A stretch of DNA of 64,000 nt from Oscillospiraceae bacterium. GTDB lineage: Bacteria; Bacillota; Clostridia; Oscillospirales; Ruminococcaceae. Under the pieces are notes generated by a model. It worked only from the letters and a program-made list of their open reading frames with translations, did no database searches and was not told the origin of the DNA. This document shows, in pieces, positions 18,034 through 25,903 of this stretch. Numbering within the stretch: position 1 is the stretch's first letter; the number at the start of each line of letters is the position of its first letter. The position numbers and the translations under genes were made by a program. The stretch spans positions 1-64,000 of the forward strand of contig SVNA01000003.1 in assembly GCA_015067145.1 (NCBI GenBank), written 5' to 3'.

Positions 18034-19581
18034 CTAAAATACAATGATATCATCAAGACCAAAGGAGAATTCTTCCCTGATAAGTCTTTTCTGCATTCTG
18101 TTAAGCTTGAATCGGAACTGCAGCCCCATTATCTGTATTGCGATAAGAGGTGTCAGTGCAACAAGAGAAACAACGCCGAAAGCGTCGGTCATTATATTGC
18201 CGCCCAGAGTTTCACAGGCACCGATACACAAAGGCAAAAGAAAGGTTGCGGTCATAGGACCTGAGGCAACACCGCCCGAGTCAAAGGCGATACCTACAAA
18301 AATCGGCGGAACAAAGCGGGACATTACAAGTGCTGTGATATATCCCGGGATGATGATATAGATAAGCGGTATTCCTGTGATAACCCTCAGCATTGCAAGG
18401 CCAACCGAGATACAAACACCGATGGACAGGCACATATTCATGCTTTTTGCAGATATTGTGCCGCTGGTTATGTTCTGAACCTGACGGTTGAGTATCTGTA
18501 TTGCAGGTTCAGCCTTAACTATAAAATAGCCTATAAGCATACCTATAGGTACCAGCAGCCATCTGTTGCCTGTGGCTGCAAGGCTTTTGCCGATCATTGT
18601 ACCCACAGGTGCAAATCCTACATTTACACCGCATAAAAACAGTACAAGCCCAATGTATGTATAGATAAAACCGACCGTGATACGCAGACGCTGTGTACGC
18701 TGGTAACGGCGGGTGATTATCTGGAATATGACGAACATTGCAAAAATCGGGATAAGAGCCATAAATACTTCCTGTACAAAGTGCGGTATCTTTGTGGCAA
18801 ATGCAGTTGCAACATCCTGTGTTGTAGCAACAAAGGCTATCTCACCGCCGGCATATTCGGCACCGTCGGGTTTGTAGAATATACCCAGCAGCATAACTGC
18901 AAGTATAGGTCCTATACTGGAAAGTGCAACCAGCCCGAAACTGTCATTTGAAGCGTCCTTGTCGGCACGTATCATGGAAAGACCGATACCCATTGCCATA
19001 ATGAACGGAACGGTGATAGGCCCTGTTGTAACACCGCCGGAGTCAAATGCAACTGCGAGAAAATCCTTTGGAATAAAGAAAGAGAATATTATTGCAGCAG
19101 CATAAAGTACCATCAGCAGTCGGGAAAGGTCCATTCTGTATACAATTCTCAGAACTGCCACGGTGAGAAATATACCAACCCCCAAAGCAACAGTAAATAT
19201 AAGCACCATATTTGGTATTGCAGGTACCTGGTTGGATAAAACCTGCAGGTCAGGCTCTGCAATGGTGATGATAAGCCCCATTACAAAGCTGACAGCACAC
19301 ATCAGAAACAGATTCTTCGATTTGGAAACCTCTACACCGATGCCCTCACCTATAGGTTCCATGGAAATTTCCGCACCAAGCTGAAACATGCCCATACCTA
19401 TAATAAGCAGAAAGGCACCTACGAAAAACATAACCGCAGTACCTATCTCCAAAGGCACCAGAAAGATGCTCAGCACAAGCACAATCCCTGTAATTGGCAA
19501 TACAGCGGACAAGGATTCATTTATTTTGGATTTAAGCTTTGAGTTCAGATAAAACTCCTCCTTTGCCGTCGAGTATGTCAA
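18034..19581 (-). CDS. DUF1538 membrane protein with internal duplication
   Basis: About 504-515 residues, strongly hydrophobic with a dozen or more predicted membrane segments. The protein is a tandem repeat: AFDSGGVTTGPIT in the first half and AFDSGGVASGPMT in the second half are matching signature loops, and each half also carries MGMFQLG/GKSL-type helices. This inverted or parallel repeat architecture suggests a transporter or channel. The furthest in-frame start is TTG 19581 without a Shine-Dalgarno; a perfect AAAGGAGGAG lies 6 nt before an in-frame CTG at 19548, which may be the true start. It is co-transcribed with the PII-like gene. Substrate unknown. Confidence 0.85.
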   Translation of the reverse strand: MTYSTAKEEFYLNSKLKSKINESLSAVLPITGIVLVLSIFLVPLEIGTAVMFFVGAFLLIIGMGMFQLGAEISMEPIGEGIGVEVSKSKNLFLMCAVSFVMGLIITIAEPDLQVLSNQVPAIPNMVLIFTVALGVGIFLTVAVLRIVYRMDLSRLLMVLYAAAIIFSFFIPKDFLAVAFDSGGVTTGPITVPFIMAMGIGLSMIRADKDASNDSFGLVALSSIGPILAVMLLGIFYKPDGAEYAGGEIAFVATTQDVATAFATKIPHFVQEVFMALIPIFAMFVIFQIITRRYQRTQRLRITVGFIYTYIGLVLFLCGVNVGFAPVGTMIGKSLAATGNRWLLVPIGMLIGYFIVKAEPAIQILNRQVQNITSGTISAKSMNMCLSIGVCISVGLAMLRVITGIPLIYIIIPGYITALVMSRFVPPIFVGIAFDSGGVASGPMTATFLLPLCIGACETLGGNIMTDAFGVVSLVALTPLIAIQIMGLQFRFKLNRMQKRLIREEFSFGLDDIIVF

Positions 19582-19624
19582 TAATAAATATATGTTATAA
19601 TTTTATTATTTATCATTACTATTA

Positions 19625-19654
19625 ATTATATATGGAGAGTTGCGGACAAATCAA
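19625..19654 (-). promoter_or_regulatory. Promoter of the DUF1538/PII-like operon
   Basis: On the minus strand TTGATT (19654-19649) is followed after 18 bp by TATAAT (19630-19625). Confidence 0.5.
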
Positions 19655-19721
19655 TAAAACCGCCGATTAAATCAGCTAAAGTTCACAAAAGGATATGTTA
19701 AATATAAAACTTTTATTTACA

Positions 19722-19749
19722 TTGATTGTCGGTTATGATATAGTATAAA
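19722..19749 (+). promoter_or_regulatory. brnQ promoter
   Basis: TTGATT (19722-19727), a 16-bp spacer and TATAAA (19744-19749). The leader is only about 50 nt, leaving no room for a large riboswitch. Confidence 0.55.
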
Positions 19750-19804
19750 AGTTACAGATTTTGATAATAAAACAGTATGATTTTATATAGAGGAGAAATT
19801 CACT

Positions 19805-21121
19805 ATGAAACTCACAAAAGGCCAGATGCTCACAGTCAGCTTTATGCTGTTCAGTCTGTTTTTTGGTGCGGGCAACCTTATATTTCCACCGTTTCTCGGG
19901 CAGAATGCGGCACAGAACACAGTGCCTGCCCTTATTGGTTTTCTCATAACAGCGGTTGTTTTGCCTGTTCTCGGCGTTATTGTTGTTGCTCAGTCCGACG
20001 GTCTGGACAAGCTTGGTGCAAGGGTAAACGGCAAATTTGCAATCATCTTCACAATGCTCATCTACCTTTCAATCGGCCCAGGTCTTGGCATTCCAAGAGC
20101 TGCCAGCGTTCCTTTTGAAATGGCAGTTGCTCCATATCTTCCTGAAGGTGCATCATTCGGCGTATTTATGCTCATATATTCGCTGGTTTTCTTTGTTATT
20201 GCAGCTTGGCTTGCACTTAATCCAAGCAAACTTCTCAACCGTATCGGTCACTTTCTTACACCAAGTTTGCTCACACTGATTGTAATTCTGTTTATCAGCT
20301 TTGTTGTAAAAGGCGTTACAGGCGTTGCTCCTGCACAGCCGGACTATCAGTCAGCAGCATTCCTCAAAGGCTTCTGCGAGGGCTATCAGACAATGGACAC
20401 AATCGCAGCCCTTAACTTCGGTCTGGTTATCTCCATTACACTTCAGTCCCTTGGCATCAAGGAGAAAAGAGGTGTTATCAGACACACAGTTGTTGCGGGC
20501 ATCGCAGCAGGCACAATCCTCACAACAGTTTACGTTATGCTTACATATATGGGCATGCAGTCCAGCGGCATCTATCCAATCCAGGAAAACGGTGCATGGA
20601 CACTTCGCCAGATTGTTTATCAGCTCTTTGGCGAATTCGGTGCAATCATCCTTGCAGCAATCTTCACCCTTGCATGTCTCACAACCTGTGTAGGTCTTAT
20701 CAACTCCATCTCACAGTATTTTTCCAGACTGTTCAAAGGCATCAGCTACAACAAATTTGTTATAGGCATCACAATCTTCTCCTTTGCAATCTGCAACCAG
20801 GGGCTCAACACAATCCTCAGCATCTCTGTGCCGGTACTCAACGCAATCTATCCTGTTTCCATTATGCTGATTGTTCTCGGCCTCTGCGATAACTTTATCA
20901 AAGGCAACAGATTTATCTATCCGCTTACAATCCTTGGCACAGCGGTTATCAGTGTAATCTATGCAATCGACGGCATCGGCATCTCCCTTGGCTTTATCAG
21001 CACAATCTGCCGTTCCCTGCCACTGTATGACCTTGGATTTGGCTGGGTTATTGTAACAGCAGCAATGCTTGTTATCAGCTTTGTACTTAATGCTGTTATG
21101 GGCAAAAAACAGAACGCATAA
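19805..21121 (+). CDS. brnQ: Branched-chain amino acid carrier protein
   Basis: 438 residues with about 12 membrane segments. The N-terminal signature SFMLFSLFFGAGNLIFPPFLGQNA is diagnostic for the LIVCS/BrnQ family, which imports Leu, Ile and Val with Na+ or H+. The start ATG 19805 follows GAGGAGAA. It is monocistronic, divergent from the DUF1538 operon with about 220 bp between, and ends in a strong terminator. No T-box or other leucine-responsive leader was seen. Confidence 0.95.
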   Translation: MKLTKGQMLTVSFMLFSLFFGAGNLIFPPFLGQNAAQNTVPALIGFLITAVVLPVLGVIVVAQSDGLDKLGARVNGKFAIIFTMLIYLSIGPGLGIPRAASVPFEMAVAPYLPEGASFGVFMLIYSLVFFVIAAWLALNPSKLLNRIGHFLTPSLLTLIVILFISFVVKGVTGVAPAQPDYQSAAFLKGFCEGYQTMDTIAALNFGLVISITLQSLGIKEKRGVIRHTVVAGIAAGTILTTVYVMLTYMGMQSSGIYPIQENGAWTLRQIVYQLFGEFGAIILAAIFTLACLTTCVGLINSISQYFSRLFKGISYNKFVIGITIFSFAICNQGLNTILSISVPVLNAIYPVSIMLIVLGLCDNFIKGNRFIYPLTILGTAVISVIYAIDGIGISLGFISTICRSLPLYDLGFGWVIVTAAMLVISFVLNAVMGKKQNA

Positions 21122-21140
21122 ATTGAATAAACACAAAACA

Positions 21141-21178
21141 AAAACTCTCTGTGTTATTTCACAGAGAGTTTTATTTTT
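21141..21178. terminator. Bidirectional terminator between brnQ and the vanZ-like gene
   Basis: A 13-bp stem (21141-21153 with 21160-21172) with a 6-nt loop. T-rich tails occur on both strands. Confidence 0.9.
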
Positions 21179-21190
21179 AAATATAATAGT

Positions 21191-21868
21191 TTATTTTGAA
21201 TTTTCAGAAAGTATTTTTACAGTATCTTCATTCAGCATAGCGTTGATTCTTTCTTTTTCGGCAGCTTTTTCAGTTTCCAGCCTATCCTGCTGAACAAGAA
21301 ATGCTCTTGCACGGTCAATTTCAGCTTTTTCCTGTGCCATAGCAGCTTTTCTGCGTTTGTTTCGTTTTCTGCCCCACAAAAGCCAGAATGTAAAGGAGAT
21401 GGCAAAAATGATGAATATTGCAACAGCTGTACCGCCGCACACACCAGTAAAATCGATAAATATATCTTTTATGGAACTGGAGCGGCCCGGAACAAATTTC
21501 TGCAGAAATTCATCACATACCGCAATAAACAGGCCAAACAGCAGCGGCCAGGCACAGAAAGCGATAAGGCGTTTTGTGTATACACGCAGACAGCAGGTCA
21601 GGAAAAATCCAAGGGCGGCAAATTCTGCTATATGTGCAAGTTTGCGTACACTGTGTTCGCTGAGGACAAGTTTAACCGGAGTAAGGGATAAAAGGTTGTT
21701 GATTAATATGGTAAATCTGCCACTGTACCCGCTGGAAATCTCTGCAACCTGTGCAGAGTTGTAAAATATAAAAGCAATGGTACATATTACTGCAGCAGTG
21801 AATATAATTCTGAGCAAAATGATGAAAAACATCATCAGTTTACCCGGGTGGTGCTGTAATTCAGACAT
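21191..21868 (-). CDS. VanZ-family membrane protein with a charged C-terminal tail
   Basis: 225 residues. Four or five membrane segments and the family motifs RKLAHIAEFAALGF, CDEFLQKFVPGRSSSIKDIFIDFTG identify VanZ. The family includes a protein linked to low-level teicoplanin resistance; most members have unknown roles at the envelope. The last 60 residues form a Lys/Glu/Ala-rich probable coiled coil, longer than in a minimal VanZ. ATG 21868 follows AAAGGAGG. No vancomycin-resistance genes are nearby. Confidence 0.88.
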   Translation of the reverse strand: MSELQHHPGKLMMFFIILLRIIFTAAVICTIAFIFYNSAQVAEISSGYSGRFTILINNLLSLTPVKLVLSEHSVRKLAHIAEFAALGFFLTCCLRVYTKRLIAFCAWPLLFGLFIAVCDEFLQKFVPGRSSSIKDIFIDFTGVCGGTAVAIFIIFAISFTFWLLWGRKRNKRRKAAMAQEKAEIDRARAFLVQQDRLETEKAAEKERINAMLNEDTVKILSENSK

Positions 21869-22001
21869 GCAGCCTCCTTTGTTTACAGTTATAGAGTAAT
21901 ATTATTTAATTGTTTATAAAGGGAATATATGATACAATTTATATATATCTGCGATATCTACAGCATTTTATCACCAAAAAAATTTTTTGCAAGAGGTTTT
22001 T

Positions 22002-22514
22002 ATGATTTTAAAATGGTATAAGCCCGATTATATCTTTGAAAAAACTGTAAATATAACCCCGCAGTTTCTGAAAGAACGCAATATCCTCTGCATCTTTCTT
22101 GATGCGGACGGAACCCTCCGCCGTCACAAAAAGCTGGAAGCAGCCGACGGCATTATGGAGTGGATTGACCTTATGCACCAAAACGGCATAAAGCTGTTTA
22201 TCACCTCCAACAACTTCAGAAAAAAGGTACAGCCCTTTGCCGATATTGTAAAGCTGCCATGTGTGACATTCAGTGCAAAACCAACCCCGTGGGGATTTAT
22301 CCGTGCAAGGATTAAAACCAAAGTTCCGCTCAGAAATACTCTTGTGGTGGGGGACCAGATTTTCACCGATGTGCTGGGTGCCCATGTTGCAGGGATGAAA
22401 GCCGCAATGGTACTGCCGATTTTTCACGAAGAGGGCAAAGGCTTTGATATGAAACGTAATTTCGAACAGCAGTATATAGATTTGTATTTACAGGAAAACG
22501 GAGAGTTTTTATAG
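22002..22514 (+). CDS. YqeG-family HAD phosphatase
   Basis: 170 residues of the HAD superfamily, class IIIA. Motif I is FLDADGTLRRH, motif II LFITSNN, and motif IV VVGDQIFTDVLGAH, as in YqeG-like phosphatases (related to the phosphatidylglycerophosphate phosphatase type). The exact substrate in Firmicutes is not settled. The start is ATG 22002 after AGAGG; an in-frame TTG five codons earlier lacks a site. Its stop abuts the ATG of the next gene, so the two are translationally coupled. Confidence 0.88.
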   Translation: MILKWYKPDYIFEKTVNITPQFLKERNILCIFLDADGTLRRHKKLEAADGIMEWIDLMHQNGIKLFITSNNFRKKVQPFADIVKLPCVTFSAKPTPWGFIRARIKTKVPLRNTLVVGDQIFTDVLGAHVAGMKAAMVLPIFHEEGKGFDMKRNFEQQYIDLYLQENGEFL

Positions 22515-23366
22515 ATGGTAAAGTTTGGCACAGCAGGTCTGGATGTGAATTTCACCCTGCAGGGTTTTAAAAAGACAGTCGAGGCACCGCTCTATCTTGA
22601 AAAGATGGGGCTGGATGCCTTTGAATATCAGTGCGGCAGAGGTGTGCGTGTAAGCGAAAAGATGGCATCAGAGTTCGGTTCAGCCTGCAAAGCGAAAAAT
22701 ATCATCCTGTCCCTCCATGCACCGTATTATATTTCCATGTCCAGCATAGAGGAGGAAAAACGCCTCAACAGCATAAAGTATATTCTGGACAGCGCAAAGG
22801 CGATAAAAGCAATGGGTGGCAGCCGTGTTATCTTTCACTCGGGTTCCTGTGCAAAGCTGCCCCGGGATATTGCTCTGGCAAAGGCTGTGGACACAATGGG
22901 ACTTATAATGAAAGCCCTTGATGAAAACGGGCTGGGGGATATCACCGTCTGCCCTGAAACAATGGGTAAAGTAAACCAGCTTGGCACGCTGGATGAAGTT
23001 CTGGCACTGTGCAAAGTAGACGAGAGAATTATTCCCTGTATAGATTTCGGCCATCTCAATGCAAGGAATCTGGGCAGTATAAAATCCATAGAAGACTACA
23101 AAAATATAATTGAAACCATGGAAAATGAAATCGGTGCTGACCGCACAAAGGTTTTTCATTCCCATTTTTCCAAAATCGAATATACAACAGGGGGAGAAAA
23201 ACGTCATCTTACATTTGAGGATACACAGTATGGACCTGACTTTGAACCACTCATGGAGATTATCGCCCGTAAAAATCTTTCACCTACCATTATATGCGAA
23301 TCTGACGGCACGCAGGGAATTGATGCCGCACAGATGAAAGCATACTGGAAAAGCCTTGTAAAGTAA
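22515..23366 (+). CDS. Endonuclease IV-like TIM-barrel protein
   Basis: 283 residues. The metal-ligand pattern of AP endonuclease IV (Nfo) is present: LHAPYY, IFHSGS, CPETMGK, IDFGHLNAR, FHSHFSKIEY and CESDG. Nfo cuts DNA at abasic sites with a trinuclear zinc centre. The protein is a little shorter and more divergent than classical Nfo, so it may be an Nfo-like sugar-phosphate enzyme instead. GGAGAG at the end of the preceding gene serves as its Shine-Dalgarno and there is no intergenic space. Confidence 0.82.
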   Translation: MVKFGTAGLDVNFTLQGFKKTVEAPLYLEKMGLDAFEYQCGRGVRVSEKMASEFGSACKAKNIILSLHAPYYISMSSIEEEKRLNSIKYILDSAKAIKAMGGSRVIFHSGSCAKLPRDIALAKAVDTMGLIMKALDENGLGDITVCPETMGKVNQLGTLDEVLALCKVDERIIPCIDFGHLNARNLGSIKSIEDYKNIIETMENEIGADRTKVFHSHFSKIEYTTGGEKRHLTFEDTQYGPDFEPLMEIIARKNLSPTIICESDGTQGIDAAQMKAYWKSLVK

Positions 23367-23429
23367 GCATTTTTATAATTTTTTTGATATAATTTTTTCA
23401 CAAACTGTTATATTTTATGTAATTAGCTA

Positions 23430-23458
23430 TTGAAAAATAGTGATATTTAATGTAAAAT
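23430..23458 (+). promoter_or_regulatory. efp promoter
   Basis: TTGAAA (23430-23435), a 17-bp spacer and TAAAAT (23453-23458), about 70 bp before efp. Confidence 0.6.
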
Positions 23459-23530
23459 TATATAGGTATAATATAATCACGTATTATGTAAAAAATTATA
23501 ATAAGTTTAAAAACTTTTGGAGGTAATATT

Positions 23531-24106
23531 ATGATTTCAGCAGGCGATTTTAGAAATGGTTTGACATTTGAAATGAACGGCCAGCCACACATCATCGTTG
23601 AATTCCAGCACGTAAAACCAGGTAAAGGTGCAGCTTTTGTTAGAACAAAATATAAAAACCTTATCACAGGTGCAATCAGAGAAGAAAGCTTCAACCCAAC
23701 AGCTAAATTCTCCCCAGCACGTGTTGACAGAGCAGAAATGCAGTATCTTTACAACGACGGCGATGTATACTATGTAATGGATACAGAAACATTCGAACAG
23801 ATTACACTTCCTATGTCTGAATACGGCGACTACTTCAAATTTGTAAGAGAAAACACAAACGTTAAAGTTCTCTCCTACAACGGTAAAGTATTCGGCGTTG
23901 AACCAGAAAACTTTGTTGTTCTCAAAATCACAGAAACAGAACCAGGTTTCAAAGGCAACACAGCTACAAACACACTCAAACCTGCAACAGTAGAAACAGG
24001 TGCAGAAGTTAGAGTTCCTCTCTTCATCGAACAGGACGAACTTATCGAAATCGACACAAGAGACGGTTCCTACATGGGTCGTGCAAAAGCTTACGAAAAC
24101 GAATAA
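23531..24106 (+). CDS. efp: Elongation factor P
   Basis: Relieves ribosome stalling at polyproline. 191 residues in three beta domains (KOW-like N-terminal, then two OB folds), the usual tRNA-shaped layout. The modified-lysine loop is HVKPGKGAAF with Lys32 at the tip, as in Bacillus-type EF-P. ATG 23531 follows TTGGAGG. Codon use is strongly biased toward the preferred set, as for a highly expressed gene. The acidic CD1247-like gene follows 36 bp downstream without a terminator. Confidence 0.97.
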   Translation: MISAGDFRNGLTFEMNGQPHIIVEFQHVKPGKGAAFVRTKYKNLITGAIREESFNPTAKFSPARVDRAEMQYLYNDGDVYYVMDTETFEQITLPMSEYGDYFKFVRENTNVKVLSYNGKVFGVEPENFVVLKITETEPGFKGNTATNTLKPATVETGAEVRVPLFIEQDELIEIDTRDGSYMGRAKAYENE

Positions 24107-24142
24107 TTTGTAAAATCAGATAACTTTTTTCAGAAAGGCAGA

Positions 24143-24673
24143 GTGGATACTATGATGACACTTACAGAAAAACTCGCTTACATCAAAGGTTTGGCAGAAG
24201 GCCTCGGCGTAGACAGTACAACAAAAGAAGGCAAAGTTCTTCTTGCTCTTGTTGACCTCCTCGACGATGTTACAACAGCTGTTTCTGAACTTGAAAGCGA
24301 TATGGACCAGGCTTATGAAGAACTGGACGCTATCGACGAAGACCTCACAGATATCGAAGACTTCCTCTGGGAAGATGATGAAGATGAATGTGACTGCTGC
24401 GACTGCGAAGACGACTGGGATGATGAAGACTGGGACGACGAAGATGAATGCTGCTGTGGTCATGACCATGACGACGAAGACCTCTTCGATGGTGGTATCT
24501 ACGAAATCACTTGTCCAAAATGCGGCGAAATCGTATGCATGGATGAAGAAATGCTCTTCAGCCCAGACTGCGGCTGTCCAAACTGCGGCACAAGCTTTGA
24601 AATAGACTTTGACGGCGTTGACTGCTGCGATGACGAAGATTGCTGCTGCCACGACGAAGAAGACGAAGACTAA
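24143..24673 (+). CDS. CD1247-like acidic, Cys-rich zinc-ribbon protein
   Basis: 176 residues. The first 60 form an amphipathic helical domain (LTEKLAYIKGLAEGLGVD... LLDDVTTAVSELESDMD) typical of the CD1247 N-terminal family of Clostridia. It is followed by a very acidic stretch rich in Cys, His and Asp (CDCCDCED, then CCCGHDHDDED), a zinc ribbon (CPKCGEIVC...CGCPNCG) and a second Cys/Asp tail (CCDDEDCCCHDEEDED). The density of Cys and Asp suggests metal binding; function unknown. GTG 24143 is used with AGAAAGG close upstream; ATG 24152 or 24155 are alternatives. It is likely co-transcribed with efp. Confidence 0.8.
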   Translation: MDTMMTLTEKLAYIKGLAEGLGVDSTTKEGKVLLALVDLLDDVTTAVSELESDMDQAYEELDAIDEDLTDIEDFLWEDDEDECDCCDCEDDWDDEDWDDEDECCCGHDHDDEDLFDGGIYEITCPKCGEIVCMDEEMLFSPDCGCPNCGTSFEIDFDGVDCCDDEDCCCHDEEDED

Positions 24674-24690
24674 TTCATAACTGAATAACT

Positions 24691-24720
24691 AAAGGCATCG
24701 GGAAACCGATGCCTTTTTTG
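24691..24720 (+). terminator. Terminator of the efp transcript
   Basis: A perfect 11-bp stem (24691-24701 with 24706-24716), a GAAA loop and a six-T run. Confidence 0.93.
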
Positions 24721-24732
24721 TTGGCTGAGATA

Positions 24733-24808
24733 TATTTAGAAAAATATCTAAAAATATCTTGACTGTTTTCTAAATATATGATAATCTGTATTTAGAAAAA
24801 TATCTAAA
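24733..24808. repeat. Duplicated operator of the sdpR-like gene
   Basis: An identical 20-bp sequence containing TTTAGA-6 nt-TCTAAA occurs at 24733-24752 and at 24789-24808, one on each side of the promoter. A matching half-site in reverse orientation (TTTCTAAATA, 24767-24776) lies between the boxes. This is the expected layout for an ArsR-type repressor regulating its own gene. Confidence 0.7.
24759..24787 (+). promoter_or_regulatory. sdpR-sdpI promoter
   Basis: TTGACT (24759-24764), a 17-bp spacer and TAATCT (24782-24787) preceded by an extended-10 TG. It is embedded between the two operator copies. Confidence 0.65.
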
Positions 24809-24866
24809 TATGGTATTGTCGCAGGATATTTACGCATAAAGGTTAATACTAAAAGGAGGGATATTC

Positions 24867-25142
24867 TTGCTACAGGATACACTCAAAGCGCTGTCAGACC
24901 CTACAAGACGAAAAATACTTGAACTGCTGAAAAAAGGTTCTCTTTCAGCAGGGGAGATAGGAGAACATTTTGATATGACAGGGGCAACCCTTTCCCACCA
25001 TCTGTCCATACTTAAAAAAGCGGGCCTGGTGGACGACAGCAAAAAAGGTACATTTGTTTATTACGAAATAAACACCTCCGTTATGGAGGATATATTAACC
25101 TGGGTGACAGGATTTATGGAGGATAAGAAAGATGAAATTTAA
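24867..25142 (+). CDS. ArsR/SdpR-family winged-helix repressor
   Basis: 91 residues, nearly all winged helix: LKALSDPTRRKILELLKKGSLSAGEIGEHFDMTGATLSHHLSILKKAGLV, with a short wing and one C-terminal dimerisation helix. It closely resembles SdpR, the autorepressor of the Bacillus sdpRI operon. No Cys metal site (CxC) is present, so it is not a metal sensor of the ArsR/SmtB type. The start is TTG 24867, supported by AAAGGAGGG 7 nt upstream. The stop overlaps the start of the sdpI-like gene by 11 nt. Confidence 0.88.
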   Translation: MLQDTLKALSDPTRRKILELLKKGSLSAGEIGEHFDMTGATLSHHLSILKKAGLVDDSKKGTFVYYEINTSVMEDILTWVTGFMEDKKDEI

Positions 25143-25779
25143 AAAGACGGATATTATTGCACTTCTGGTGGTTGTTGCAACCCTTGTTCACCTTGTAATT
25201 GTTTACCCGTCACTCCCTGCACAGGTGGTTACAAACTGGGGTTTTAACGGTCAGGTGGAATACAGCAGCAAAAGCATACTTTGGTTATTGTGGGCAATAA
25301 ATGCCGCTATGCTTCCGCTGTTTTTTGTTGTTCCAAAAATTGACCCGAAAGGCAAAAGCTATGCCAAGGTGGATGGTTTTTACACCTATTTCCGTCTGCT
25401 GATTATAGTTTTCCTTGCCGTTATGATGGAGATAACTATACTGTCTGCAGAAGACCCACACAGATTTGATGTTGCCCGAATTTCCATGATTGGAATATCA
25501 TTTTTGTTTATCTTTATTGGCAATTACCTGCCAAAATGTAAGCAGAGCTTTACTTTGGGCATAAAAACAATGTGGACTCTTTCGGATGAAAGAGTGTGGA
25601 ACCAAACCCACCGCCTTGGCGGCATATTGTTTGTTATTGCCGGTGTTGTAACACTTGCTGCATCAATGTTCCTCGCTGAAAAGCTTATGTTTATAGTTTC
25701 AATGGTTGTTATATTTGCAACGGTGATAACAACAACTGTTTATTCCTACCTTTTGTACAGAAAATACAACCCACAGTAA
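25132..25779 (+). CDS. SdpI/YhfL-family membrane protein (DUF1648)
   Basis: 215 residues, six predicted membrane segments. The DUF1648 motif (LPAQVVTNWGFNGQVEYSSKS, about residues 27-47) and the SdpI signature (GIKTMWTLSDERVWNQTHRLGG) are both clear. In Bacillus, SdpI gives immunity to the SDP toxin and signals to SdpR by sequestering it at the membrane. The same regulator-immunity pairing and overlap are seen here, but no SDP toxin gene is nearby, so it may serve as an envelope sensor or protect against toxins of other strains. Confidence 0.9.
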   Translation: MKFKKTDIIALLVVVATLVHLVIVYPSLPAQVVTNWGFNGQVEYSSKSILWLLWAINAAMLPLFFVVPKIDPKGKSYAKVDGFYTYFRLLIIVFLAVMMEITILSAEDPHRFDVARISMIGISFLFIFIGNYLPKCKQSFTLGIKTMWTLSDERVWNQTHRLGGILFVIAGVVTLAASMFLAEKLMFIVSMVVIFATVITTTVYSYLLYRKYNPQ

Positions 25780-25809
25780 ATTAATTGTGGATTTATACAA
25801 AAAGTAGTC

Positions 25810-25846
25810 AAAAACTGTCGGATTTTATGGTTCGACAGTTTTTTTG
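25810..25846 (+). terminator. Terminator of the sdpR-sdpI transcript
   Basis: An 11-bp stem (25810-25820 with 25833-25843) and a long T run. Confidence 0.85.
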
Positions 25847-25903
25847 TTTTTATAAAGCTATAATCTGCCATAGCAAACAATATATGCAGAGGACAGCATA
25901 AAT

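Noticed and set aside
19750-19804. Leucine or amino-acid-responsive leader before brnQ
   Set aside because: The predicted leader is only about 50 nt with no stable structure.
24733-24808. CRISPR-like repeat
   Set aside because: Only two copies with a promoter in the spacer and no cas genes; an operator pair explains it better.
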